Under the pieces are notes generated by a model. That model was not told the DNA's origin and did no database searches. It saw only the letters and a list, made by a program, of their open reading frames with translations. A program made the translations under genes and the position numbers. DNA of 64,000 nucleotides from Sphingobacterium multivorum (lineage in GTDB: Bacteria; Bacteroidota; Bacteroidia; Sphingobacteriales; Sphingobacteriaceae), in contig NZ_CP154261.1 of assembly GCF_039511225.1 (NCBI RefSeq), forward strand, positions 4,588,001-4,652,000, in the 5' to 3' direction. The first letter of the stretch is position 1; each line of letters starts with the position of its first letter. Below are positions 52,684 through 62,033 of the stretch, piece by piece.

Positions 52684-54147
52684 TTAAGGATTAATGACCA
52701 AACTGCTCCCCAGACCGGACATAAATACAGGCCCTATATTTTGGGCTTTCAGCAGATCGCGGTGTTTTGTATCCAGTTTAGGAGCTCCCGCATCTGCGGC
52801 TGCCGCAAATGGATAATTCCCCACAAAGGCACCCAATACAGGGCTGCTGTTTGATGGCTCATAGATGCCATCTGTTGTCAGTGTGTACTGTGGATTAACT
52901 CGGGTAAATCCAGCCGGCAGCTGCTGACTTGTGGGTACATCGAAAACAATGTTTCCCTGATAAACAAAATTGACCGGTTGATCGGTAAAGGTTAACATCG
53001 TTGATTGAGCCGATTGGGACACCACATTATTTGCAATATGCCCATCCGTTGGGGGCAATGTCCGGTTATTTCCGCCTTTTCCCGAACCAATATCAAATGA
53101 CTGCTTACATTTAATCATTGTATTGGCCACAACTTTCACCCGCTTGACTTGAAAGTACCCGCTTAAGGGCGAATTTGGTACACCGTCCATAATCGCCAAC
53201 GCGGCTTTTTGCCCCGTACCGGCCATATTCTGGAAGTAATTGTTATAGACCAAATGGTCTTCACCTATGATACGAATACCACCGGCAGCACTATTGCCAT
53301 TACCGACAAAATAATTTCCATAAACGGCAGATCCATTACCATGTCGCAGGCATAAGGTTCCCTGACTTTCATAAAAATAGTTGTTGCGGATCGTATCGGC
53401 CCCCATCTTATTGGATATGATTTCCGTTTCGCCGTTACAGCGCTGAAAGATATTATCTTCAATGGTTGTCAGCGCACTGGTCATCGACCAGTCGCTGGTG
53501 CCAATGCGGATGGTTTCACCGCCATTGTCAGGTACCGCAGCACGCTCCCCAAAGAAGTTATGATCGATGCGGTGTTTCATTGGTTTACTGGTCCCCCATA
53601 CAACCATGGTCGGGCCTTGATGGATTTTTCCTTTTAAATAGCAGTGGTCGACCCGATGGTAGGAACCATTGATCGATACCCAACGATAGTCGGTCGTCGC
53701 TGCCGGCGGATTATAGTCCACAATCGATGTATTGGTAAGGCGACAGTTTGAAGAGGATGAAGTAAAATCCACCACATTTTTGCCTGTCGTATACCCTTCC
53801 TGGAATACGAGTCCGTCCACAACAAGCCACTGTCCTGTGATACTAACGGATGAGGTACCTTTCATGATAACAGCTCCACGCTGCTCTGCCATCAGTACAA
53901 TGGGTTGCTGTTTTGTTCCCTGCGCACTGAAGGTTAATTCCTGATCTGTCCATTGCCCGGACTTCATAATAACCGTGTCTCCGGGCTGTAAGCTCAATGC
54001 CTGAAGATCTGCTGCCGACTGAATGGTGTGGCATTGCACACAGGCAATACTGTTTAAAGTGAGTTTTTCGGCGGGCGATTTCTCACAGCTCGTTCCTACC
54101 GCCAATAGCAGCAGAAGTGAAGCAATAACTGAATTCTTTTTAATCAT
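52684..54147 (-). CDS. PL6-family polysaccharide lyase (chondroitinase B/alginate lyase-like)
   Basis: A 487-residue lipoprotein (signal LLLLLAVGTSC, anchor Cys21) with right-handed beta-helix repeats such as IEDNIFQRCN, IRNNYFYES and VYNNYFQN. Lys247 (ISNKMG) and Arg268 (LCLRHG) are 21 residues apart, as are catalytic Lys250 and Arg271 of chondroitinase B. NGGETIRIG upstream is also a PL6 marker. The family cleaves uronic-acid glycans (alginate or dermatan/chondroitin sulfate) by beta-elimination, leaving an unsaturated uronyl end. The lipid anchor suggests the cell surface. The GH105 gene in the same locus fits removal of that unsaturated residue. Confidence 0.9.
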   Translation of the reverse strand: MIKKNSVIASLLLLLAVGTSCEKSPAEKLTLNSIACVQCHTIQSAADLQALSLQPGDTVIMKSGQWTDQELTFSAQGTKQQPIVLMAEQRGAVIMKGTSSVSITGQWLVVDGLVFQEGYTTGKNVVDFTSSSSNCRLTNTSIVDYNPPAATTDYRWVSINGSYHRVDHCYLKGKIHQGPTMVVWGTSKPMKHRIDHNFFGERAAVPDNGGETIRIGTSDWSMTSALTTIEDNIFQRCNGETEIISNKMGADTIRNNYFYESQGTLCLRHGNGSAVYGNYFVGNGNSAAGGIRIIGEDHLVYNNYFQNMAGTGQKAALAIMDGVPNSPLSGYFQVKRVKVVANTMIKCKQSFDIGSGKGGNNRTLPPTDGHIANNVVSQSAQSTMLTFTDQPVNFVYQGNIVFDVPTSQQLPAGFTRVNPQYTLTTDGIYEPSNSSPVLGAFVGNYPFAAAADAGAPKLDTKHRDLLKAQNIGPVFMSGLGSSLVINP

Positions 54148-54175
54148 ATTTAAATTTGTTTAAAAGGTTCTTTTG

Positions 54176-54943
54176 TTAAAGTGCTCCCGCAAATGGATAA
54201 ACGGTGGTATTTCCTTTGCTGCCAAAGACATGAACCACGCCGTTGGTTACAATGTATCCCCCGGACCGATTGGTTGTTTTATTGTTAATTTGAATCGGCG
54301 CCAAATCACTGTTATTGACCAGGCGTAAGACCATCAGCCCTTCCTGATCAAAACCTTTACCTTCATTCATGTAGCCCAGCAGCGAACTTTTACTGGCAAC
54401 AGTATTGGCAGGAAGCATGGTCTTTGCTTTGGTGTTTTCAATGGTCAGCTTATCAAAGTTGTAATTCCCTTCCAGCATAAGGTAAAGGAAATAATTACGG
54501 ACATCTTCTTTACTGTAGTCTTCCCATTTTGTCGCCGGTCTCGTCATTGGCTTGCCTGTTCCGTCCACCCCGGTCACAACTGGAAAGTCAAAAAAGAGGC
54601 CTGCAGTTACTTTTTTCGTTTTCACATCCCAGGTCTTTATGCCATCATTATGCAAAAAAATAAAGGTTCGATCTGTCTTTTCAAATTCTTCCAAAGGGAT
54701 ACCAGCATATTCTAAGCCTTTCCGCATCCATTTGAAAACCGTATCTGTTGGATTTTCCACTGTTTCGTAAGATCGGTTCTCCAAAAATTTTCGTGCACTT
54801 ATCCCGATATTGGGATCTAAAGTTTTATGTTGGTAATCGTAATTTTTTTGCAGTTCCAAATCGAAAAGTGAACAACTTGTCATTAATAGACTTACTACGA
54901 TGATAGCGCTATAGGTCCATTTGGTCTTAAACATTCTTTTCAT
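54176..54943 (-). CDS. Fasciclin-like (FAS1) surface lipoprotein
   Basis: A 255-residue lipoprotein (signal YSAIIVVSLLMTSCSLFDLE, anchor Cys near residue 24). The C-terminal part SGGYIVTNGVVHVFGS is the FAS1 H2-like ending, and DRTFIFLHNDGIKTW is a FAS1-like strand-helix near the middle. Only one divergent FAS1 unit is recognisable. Such proteins occur directly behind SusD genes in Bacteroidota loci and are thought to bind glycan or protein at the surface. It lies 24 bp after SusD and 28 bp before the PL6 gene, in one transcript. Confidence 0.75.
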   Translation of the reverse strand: MKRMFKTKWTYSAIIVVSLLMTSCSLFDLELQKNYDYQHKTLDPNIGISARKFLENRSYETVENPTDTVFKWMRKGLEYAGIPLEEFEKTDRTFIFLHNDGIKTWDVKTKKVTAGLFFDFPVVTGVDGTGKPMTRPATKWEDYSKEDVRNYFLYLMLEGNYNFDKLTIENTKAKTMLPANTVASKSSLLGYMNEGKGFDQEGLMVLRLVNNSDLAPIQINNKTTNRSGGYIVTNGVVHVFGSKGNTTVYPFAGAL

Positions 54944-54967
54944 GACGCTCTGATTTAAATTCTTCTA

Positions 54968-56530
54968 TTAATCTGTATATCCGGGATTTTGAACCAATGA
55001 TTTATTGGAGTTTAGAACATTCCGGTGAATAGGCCAATACACTCTGTTTGTTGGATCTAAAAATCCAGGTTTTTCCAAATTACCCGCTTCTTCCTGTCTA
55101 CGTTTTAAGATGGGATCCATCACGTCCTTTACACGTCCGGTGCGCACCAGATCAAACCACCTTTTACCTTCACCAAAAAGTTCCAGACGACGCTCCTCCA
55201 AAATCGCCGTTTCCAGCTGGTAGCTTGTCGCAATAGTGGCATCATTTGCATCATATTGTGGCAGGCGCGCACGCTTGCGGACAAAGTTTAAATATTTCAG
55301 GGCATTGGCGCGATCACCCAAGCCATTCAACGCTTCAGCATACAAAAGATACATGTCACTCAGGCGGTACATGGTTAAATAAACTGGAAGTGCCTGGTTT
55401 GTCACAGGCCATGGATCAGCTTTGGTTGGGTTCGCATCCGTGGGATACCACTTGATAAATCGATCTCGCTTGTTGCTTGGCAACCCAAAATAGACATCTA
55501 AAGTCTGCTGTGGCCTGATATCAGGACTCGGCGAAGTGGTCGTCTGCGGCTGAAACCAGCTTGCCCACACCCCTTCATCGACGACAATCTGCTTGTTGTT
55601 AGGCGACCATGAGGTCTGCATACAGGCACAGCCATTTTTTAAGTAGTCCCAATGGATGCTCCAAATCGTTTCTTTACTGGAAGTTGGATTGACAAAAATA
55701 GTTTTCCAGCTTGCGCCATCCTGCAAGTTGCTTTCATTGGTTCCGGCATAACCTACACCCGTAGGAGACTTTGTCAAAAAAAGACGTGTTATCCATTTTG
55801 TCGCATTTTGATAATCCTTTTTCCACATATATACATCCGACATGATCGCACATATTCCTGCCCCTCCGATGGTCCATAGGGGGTTTTTCGCATCTTTATC
55901 GACCAGGGAATAGGCTTTTTCCAGATCCGGTATAATGACCTCGTTCAATAGCTTATCTTTCGGTTCACGTGGACTGGCAGCGGGCTGCTGCACATCCTCA
56001 TAGGGTTCAAGCCATATCGGAGCATCGCCCCACACACGGACGAGATAGAAATAACACATGGCTCGAAGGGCATAACACTGCGCCAGATAATCCTTCAGCA
56101 TCTCCGGAGTGATACGGCTATCCAGTTCTGCTGCCTTTGGAATATACTTGATATTGTTATTGATACGCCCGATGGCGGTATAGAGCCCGCTCCAATCTGA
56201 AAATTGATTGGTTGGCGTAAGGCTATTTAATACGATCTCGTCCACATAGTCTTTGGTATAGCTGATCGCCCGGTCAAAGTTATCGGCACGATACTCGCCC
56301 CAATACAGGTATTTTTCGAGGTAATTGTCTTTGTTATCCTGATAATTACCCTTACCAACCATTTCGAGCTGAAAGGCGCTATACATTCCAGCAATTGCGG
56401 CCTGCACATCGTATAAGTTTTTATAATGCTGATCCAGTGCAACTTCGGCCAGCGGTTTCTCTTCCAAGAATTTGTTACAGCTTCCCAACGTAGCTGATAG
56501 CAGTAACAGTGCTAAGATCTTTGTTTTCAT
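54968..56530 (-). CDS. SusD/RagB-family glycan-binding lipoprotein (pair 3)
   Basis: A 520-residue SusD-like lipoprotein (signal LALLLLSATLGSCNKFLEE, anchor Cys near residue 19). CYALRAMCYFYLVRVWGDAPI is the TPR-like hallmark, and the C-terminal ILEERRLELFGEGKRWFDLVR (in part) and ending NPGYTD are typical. It is the partner of the SusC gene 58 bp upstream. It probably recognises the same glycan that the PL6 lyase cleaves. Confidence 0.95.
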   Translation of the reverse strand: MKTKILALLLLSATLGSCNKFLEEKPLAEVALDQHYKNLYDVQAAIAGMYSAFQLEMVGKGNYQDNKDNYLEKYLYWGEYRADNFDRAISYTKDYVDEIVLNSLTPTNQFSDWSGLYTAIGRINNNIKYIPKAAELDSRITPEMLKDYLAQCYALRAMCYFYLVRVWGDAPIWLEPYEDVQQPAASPREPKDKLLNEVIIPDLEKAYSLVDKDAKNPLWTIGGAGICAIMSDVYMWKKDYQNATKWITRLFLTKSPTGVGYAGTNESNLQDGASWKTIFVNPTSSKETIWSIHWDYLKNGCACMQTSWSPNNKQIVVDEGVWASWFQPQTTTSPSPDIRPQQTLDVYFGLPSNKRDRFIKWYPTDANPTKADPWPVTNQALPVYLTMYRLSDMYLLYAEALNGLGDRANALKYLNFVRKRARLPQYDANDATIATSYQLETAILEERRLELFGEGKRWFDLVRTGRVKDVMDPILKRRQEEAGNLEKPGFLDPTNRVYWPIHRNVLNSNKSLVQNPGYTD

Positions 56531-56588
56531 GTCAAAAATATTTTATCTATCCCATCCTTCAGACGGGACTCACCCTAAAAGATATATG

Positions 56589-59500
56589 CTAAAAATTGAT
56601 GTTTAAGCCAAATCCAAACTCCCGTCTCCTCGGGTAACGGCCATCGTCCTCACCCGGTGTCAGCGGATTGTTTGTACTAAATTCAGGATCGTAACCCCGG
56701 TAATTGGTCCACGTCAACAGGTTGCTTCCATAAACGAAGGCAGTAAGTCCTTTCATTTTCAACCTATTGATCAACTGCGGATCGAAGGTGTAGGCTAGCC
56801 GTGCACTTGACAAACGAACAAATGTCGCATCTTCGATATAGAGGCTATTCTGGTTCGTTTTCATATTTCCGCGGTTGTTTCGCTCCACATAATTTGGGTA
56901 TTTGGCCACATCCCCGGGTTTGCGCCATACGTTATAGACCATGTCCGGTGAACCTGCCCCGGTATTGGTCGGGTAATTTTGACGTTGCAGCAAGGCATTG
57001 TAGACTTCACCGCCGAAGGAACCATTAAAGAGTACATTTAGGGTAAATCTTTTGTATCTAAAGGTCTGCATAAAACCAAAATAGAAATCAGGTGTCGCGT
57101 TGCCGAGGATCATGCGATCTTCGTCATTGATCAAACTATCCTTTTTGTTGTTCAGCCATTCAGCATCCCCCCCTTTGAGTTTACCATCTGGCGCATAAAG
57201 CTGGTGTACTGTTCCCTGATAATCGTTACCATTGAATGTATATACCGCTTTTCCATCACGATACATCGGTTTCCCCTGATCGTCTAGGACAAGTGTCAAT
57301 TTCTCCCAATTGTCGTTGTAAGCGTTAGATTCATCCCAGGCGTAAACCCCTAAATTGCGCCAGCCGTAGAAATTTCCGATACGGCCACCTTCTTCCGCGT
57401 ACCATTTATTACCCGGAAAAAATGGTATTCCATCTGCCAGCTTCACAATCTTACCCCGTTCAAAGGAAATATTACCATTCACCTCCCAGCTGAAATCACG
57501 CGTCATTATTGGTTTTCCGCTGATCACAAATTCCATCCCGCGGTTGCGGATTGTTCCTAAATTGACATTCACTTTGGCATAACCGGTTTCTTTGGCAAGC
57601 TCTCGCGGATACAATAAATCGGTTGTCGTTTTAACATAATAGTCTGCCGTAAATCCCAATCGACCATTTAAGAAGGTTAGATCTAGCCCCACATTATTCT
57701 GGGTGGTTGTTTCCCACTTGATCCGATTATTGCCAAATGTACTGGTCAATGCAGCTCCGCCGACACCGTTATACGAACCGCCAAAGGCCACTTTGGTGTA
57801 CGATTCATAATCGCCTACTTTATCATTTCCAAGTTGACCGATACTGTACCGTAGTTTAGCATCTACCAATGCCGGCTTGGCCCATTTCATGAAATTCTCG
57901 TCCGAAAACCGCCATGCAGCAGATGCCGAGAGGAAGTTTCCCCATTTATTTGTCGCACCGAACCGCGATGAACCATCCCTTCGATAGGATCCCTGAACGA
58001 GATAGCGTCCTTTGTAATTGTAGCCAATCCGGCTAAAAATAGAAGCAGAAGCATTAGCTGTTGCCGTGGTATAGGTTTTTGAAGGCGTCAGGTAATCCGG
58101 AAAGGTCACCAAAACCTCCTCGTTGACGCTATTCATATATTCGGAGTGAAAACGATCATAACGTCTGCGATCCGAACTGAAGCCCAATAAAGCTGTGACA
58201 TTATGATCCTGCGCAAAAGTTTTATTATAATTCAGATAGGATTGAAACTCCCAGGTAAACGTTTTATTAAACTCATTTGTTCCGCTATTCTGATCCTTAT
58301 TTGCCGAAAGAAAACGCGGTGAGAATTGGGTATTCTGTAAATTGTCCAACCGTGCATTGAACAAGGTTGTGAACTTTAAGTCATCCCTGATCTGATAATC
58401 CAACTGATTGTTAAATTGCCCAGAATAGGTTTCATCCAGATTTTTCTCAAACAAAGCGTTGGCTACAGGATTACGTTTCGAACCGATGTAGCTTGTTAAA
58501 GAACCATCGGGATAGTAAATCAAGGAATAGGCTGGACGGTCCATCACAACCCTTATCGTATTGCCGATCGGAATTGTATTGCCCTTCTGCCAGGAAAAGG
58601 AAATATTGTTGGAATACTTCAACTTGGATGAAAACTGATATTCCACATTGATGCGTGACTGCAAACGTTTGGCGTAACTATTCAAGATGATCGATTTATC
58701 ATCCAGATAATTCAAACTGCTGTAGTAACGGAGATTTTTCTGACCACCGGAAACACTCACCTTAATTTCCCTCTTCTGTGCCAGATTCCCCAACAAGAGC
58801 CTTTGCAAATCGTTATCGGAATTGAAACTTGGGTTGATGGAATCCGTATTGGTATTGAGGCCTTGGATATATCGGAAAGCCCTCACTTCTGCAGAGTTGC
58901 TTACAGGGATGTAATGAGCTAGACGTCCAAAAAGATGGTTGTAGTTAACATTAACCATGGGTTTTCCTTCTGATCCGCGCTTGGTTGTGATGAGGATAAC
59001 GCCATTGGCTGCACGCGATCCATAAATGGATGCAGAAGCCGCATCTTTGAGCACTTCGATATTCTCGATATCTGTCGGATTTATGGTTGCACCATCAGGG
59101 TTAATTACCCCATCGACCAGATATAAGGGGCCATTTCCACCATTCAAAGTCGAAGTTCCCCGCACTTGAATAGATCCTGTCGCTCCGGGTGCCCCACCAC
59201 CGTCATTGACAATAAGCACCCCGGCAGCCTGCCCTTGTAAGGCATCAAAAAGGTTAATAGGCTGGCGTTCTTCGATTTTCTTGGCATTGACGGAAGAGAT
59301 GGCTCCCGTGAGGTCACGTTTCTTTGCGACACCACCATAGCCCGTGACAACAATCTCGTCCAGCGCATTGTCACTATCTTCCAGCGTGACATCAAGTTGC
59401 CGCTGGTTACCGACAGTGCGCTCCTGCTCTTTCATCCCCACCTGACTAAAGACAAGGGTGCTGGATGGGGCAACCTCCAGCTGATACTTCCCCGCAGCAT

Positions 59501-59687
59501 CTGTACTTGTGCCCTGGCTTTTCCCTTTGATACGAACAGTGACTCCCTGCAGTGCATCTCCCTTTTTGTTGGTCACCTTTCCTGAAAGCCGTATGTTTTG
59601 TTGGGCAAAGACCGGTAAACCTATACTCCCCAAGGCTAGAAATAGGAAGAGTACAAAGCACCCCATTTTTGTGATACTTTTTATCAT
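56589..59687 (-). CDS. SusC/RagA-family TonB-dependent transporter (pair 3)
   Basis: A 1032-residue transporter. The signal LFLFLALGSIGLPVFAQ is followed by the carboxypeptidase-like domain (RLSGKVTNKKGDALQGVTV). The TonB-box region is NALDEIVVTGYGGVAKK, with plug motifs LFDALQGQAAGVLI and VLKDAASASIYGSRAANGV and barrel end FGFGLNINF. No STN domain is present. The 204 bp upstream (59688-59891), between it and the GH31 gene, are AT-rich. I see no full -7 box there, only a weak AAACAG/CTGTTT hairpin just below the GH31 stop. It may be read from the GH105-GH31 promoter or have its own. Confidence 0.95.
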   Translation of the reverse strand: MIKSITKMGCFVLFLFLALGSIGLPVFAQQNIRLSGKVTNKKGDALQGVTVRIKGKSQGTSTDAAGKYQLEVAPSSTLVFSQVGMKEQERTVGNQRQLDVTLEDSDNALDEIVVTGYGGVAKKRDLTGAISSVNAKKIEERQPINLFDALQGQAAGVLIVNDGGGAPGATGSIQVRGTSTLNGGNGPLYLVDGVINPDGATINPTDIENIEVLKDAASASIYGSRAANGVILITTKRGSEGKPMVNVNYNHLFGRLAHYIPVSNSAEVRAFRYIQGLNTNTDSINPSFNSDNDLQRLLLGNLAQKREIKVSVSGGQKNLRYYSSLNYLDDKSIILNSYAKRLQSRINVEYQFSSKLKYSNNISFSWQKGNTIPIGNTIRVVMDRPAYSLIYYPDGSLTSYIGSKRNPVANALFEKNLDETYSGQFNNQLDYQIRDDLKFTTLFNARLDNLQNTQFSPRFLSANKDQNSGTNEFNKTFTWEFQSYLNYNKTFAQDHNVTALLGFSSDRRRYDRFHSEYMNSVNEEVLVTFPDYLTPSKTYTTATANASASIFSRIGYNYKGRYLVQGSYRRDGSSRFGATNKWGNFLSASAAWRFSDENFMKWAKPALVDAKLRYSIGQLGNDKVGDYESYTKVAFGGSYNGVGGAALTSTFGNNRIKWETTTQNNVGLDLTFLNGRLGFTADYYVKTTTDLLYPRELAKETGYAKVNVNLGTIRNRGMEFVISGKPIMTRDFSWEVNGNISFERGKIVKLADGIPFFPGNKWYAEEGGRIGNFYGWRNLGVYAWDESNAYNDNWEKLTLVLDDQGKPMYRDGKAVYTFNGNDYQGTVHQLYAPDGKLKGGDAEWLNNKKDSLINDEDRMILGNATPDFYFGFMQTFRYKRFTLNVLFNGSFGGEVYNALLQRQNYPTNTGAGSPDMVYNVWRKPGDVAKYPNYVERNNRGNMKTNQNSLYIEDATFVRLSSARLAYTFDPQLINRLKMKGLTAFVYGSNLLTWTNYRGYDPEFSTNNPLTPGEDDGRYPRRREFGFGLNINF

Positions 59688-59891
59688 AATAAATCAGTTT
59701 TTATGGCGATTATCTATCATGAGAAGATGATCGATAACTCGGCCATGCATTTAATAAATTGGTTATTTTTTATAATCAGTTACCTCAAATATCAGTGAAT
59801 CCACGAGGTTAAACAGTGTATTTTTTGGTCTTTTTAGCGGTAAAAAATGGTTTTCAGAAGCTTAAAACAGGGATTACTGTTTAAAACAGCA

Positions 59892-62027
59892 TCATTGCCC
59901 CATCAATTCAAATGCTACAGTACCGACCGTATTTGGTTTGTTTTTGCTTGCCGTTGAGATGTCCCCTTCCAATTTGCCAAGCACATTTCTTTTAAAACGT
60001 ATCCGCCGCCAGGAATAAGCACCCTTGTCATAGTCGAAACTTACGCCATCATCATCATATAGGTTGTACAGCCCTTCCTTTTCGCCGTAATGCCGAATGA
60101 TCAAATTGACTTTTTCACCAACTGTGGGCGCATGAAGCCTTGCCGTTGTCATCGGGATGATGCCACCATCTTTCACATACACAGGTATCCGATCGTCTTC
60201 GGGTTTGGCGACGATTTCCTCTCCATTGCCGACATAACGTCCCGAATAGAAATCGTACCAGTTGCCCTTGGGCAGCAGCACCTTTCTAGTAGATTCTCCC
60301 GTAAACAAGGGAGCAACCAATAGATATTCACCACACATGTATTGATCTTTTACCTCCCTGTTTACCGCTTCCAAATAGGGGTTCGTTTCCAGGTCTTGGT
60401 TTCCCACGGTCAAATTTGTCTGCCCCTGGAATCCATCTTCCAGTGCCATGGCCCGGAAGGGGGGCGTACCTTCAAAATGGTATTTTGCAAATTCAGTGTA
60501 GAGATAAGGCATCAATTCCATCCGCAGTTGCGCAAAGTATTTCACTTTGTCGGCCACTTCCGGGAAAGACCATGGTTTTGTTCCACTGGACCAGGCATTG
60601 ATCATGGCCATTGGTGAAAACACAACCGTCTGGAAACGGCGCAACCATTCTTCTCCCGTCTTGGAACCCCTAACTTCTGGCGTCCACAGCAAGCCACAAA
60701 AGCCACTATTGACCAGCGCGGTAATAAAATCCTGATGGCTATAGTAGTCATTATAGATCACATAGGGCATGTTGTTGGCGCCGGCATTGGATGCCCGTAC
60801 AAGTCCAAACGTTCGTTTATTCTGCTGACGGTAGAGACTGTCGGTCAATTTCTGTGCAAGCACGCCATAGGTTTGCCGCATTTGAATTCCACTGATCCCG
60901 GAGGGAAATTTGGCCATATCTGGCCACAGGTAGTAATCGTAACCATCGACCTCATCAATTTTATATCCGCTGATTCCGATATTGATTTGTGATCGGCTCA
61001 GCTGGTCTGCGAGGATACGCTTTGCATCCGGATGATTTAAATCAGGAACAGTCCCATTCCACACCGTATGAGATCCTGTAAAAGGCTCAATAGATTTGCT
61101 AAAGGGAGCGTCGGGTGAGACATACGGATTAGTCCAGAGGTTTAGCCGAACACCTTTATCAGCCAGCGTTTTTACCAAGGCTGCCGGATTTGGAAAACGT
61201 CCTTTATCCCATTCAAACGAACAGGGATAAGCCTTGGACTGCCAGCCCGGTTCGAGCCCGATAAAATCAAGTGGGAAGCCATGTTCCTCAAATTCGGCTA
61301 CTTCTTTAACAACATCCGCCGCTGTATAAAGCTTTTGCACACGTTGTGTAAAACCAAGCCCCCACTTCGGTGGCAAGGCACCACCACCACAAAAGAGGTT
61401 ATAGCGCTTTATTGCATCAAGCGCGTTGACACCGGCAAAGACATACACTTCGGCCCCTTCCGTAGGCACATACACCTCTACAGCATCCGAGTAAGGTCGG
61501 GAATTCCAGCTTTTATCGGTATTGCGGTCTTTTACTTCTGCGGGGACTTTGGCATCTTTCCGTACGCCTGTTCCAACATAATAGGTTAAATATTGAGCGG
61601 AATTGATCAATACACCATAACCTCTGGAAGAGACGTAGAACGGAACGGGTGCATGAGTTCGCCCATTATCTTTACCACCGTAATGGTCGACATGCAGGTT
61701 AAGAATCTTGCCCCGCTGATGTACCGTCTGAAAGTTAAGTCCCAATCCGTAGATCTGTTCGTTTTTTCCCAGTGGGAACCGTAGGTAGGTTTTGCCATCG
61801 ATCAGTTCGGCATGCACATCCATCTTGGGTAAGGGAAAGTCAACAGACTGCAGCTGTTCAAGCGTTTCCGCTCGGGGCTTTGCTCCGGCTGCACCGAGCA
61901 AAGTATATGTATCCGGCTTTCCAAATATACCTTTCCATACACCAGGGTATTGTTCCTGAAAGCGAATGCTTTGTGCTGGAGCCTTTATCGCAAACAATAC
62001 CAGCAAAATTGTCCATAATCTCATCAT
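59892..62027 (-). CDS. GH31-family glycoside hydrolase, divergent subfamily
   Basis: A 711-residue secreted enzyme (signal TILLVLFAIKAPAQS). The N-terminal beta-sandwich leads to GH31 markers: YGLGLNFQ near residue 93, WGLGFTQRV at 222-230, and FPLDFIGLEPGW at 251-262 in place of the usual D-x-x-WMD strand. The nucleophile strand is GYKIDEVDGYD with Asp358. The acid/base Asp is probably in VIYNDYYSHQDF. Textbook GH31 alpha-glucosidases have a DMNE or DGxW signature here, so the substrate is likely not a simple alpha-glucan. Alpha-xylose, alpha-galactose or a sulfated/uronic context are possible. It starts 6 bp after the GH105 stop. Confidence 0.88.
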   Translation of the reverse strand: MMRLWTILLVLFAIKAPAQSIRFQEQYPGVWKGIFGKPDTYTLLGAAGAKPRAETLEQLQSVDFPLPKMDVHAELIDGKTYLRFPLGKNEQIYGLGLNFQTVHQRGKILNLHVDHYGGKDNGRTHAPVPFYVSSRGYGVLINSAQYLTYYVGTGVRKDAKVPAEVKDRNTDKSWNSRPYSDAVEVYVPTEGAEVYVFAGVNALDAIKRYNLFCGGGALPPKWGLGFTQRVQKLYTAADVVKEVAEFEEHGFPLDFIGLEPGWQSKAYPCSFEWDKGRFPNPAALVKTLADKGVRLNLWTNPYVSPDAPFSKSIEPFTGSHTVWNGTVPDLNHPDAKRILADQLSRSQINIGISGYKIDEVDGYDYYLWPDMAKFPSGISGIQMRQTYGVLAQKLTDSLYRQQNKRTFGLVRASNAGANNMPYVIYNDYYSHQDFITALVNSGFCGLLWTPEVRGSKTGEEWLRRFQTVVFSPMAMINAWSSGTKPWSFPEVADKVKYFAQLRMELMPYLYTEFAKYHFEGTPPFRAMALEDGFQGQTNLTVGNQDLETNPYLEAVNREVKDQYMCGEYLLVAPLFTGESTRKVLLPKGNWYDFYSGRYVGNGEEIVAKPEDDRIPVYVKDGGIIPMTTARLHAPTVGEKVNLIIRHYGEKEGLYNLYDDDGVSFDYDKGAYSWRRIRFKRNVLGKLEGDISTASKNKPNTVGTVAFELMGQ

Positions 62028-62033
62028 AGCTGA

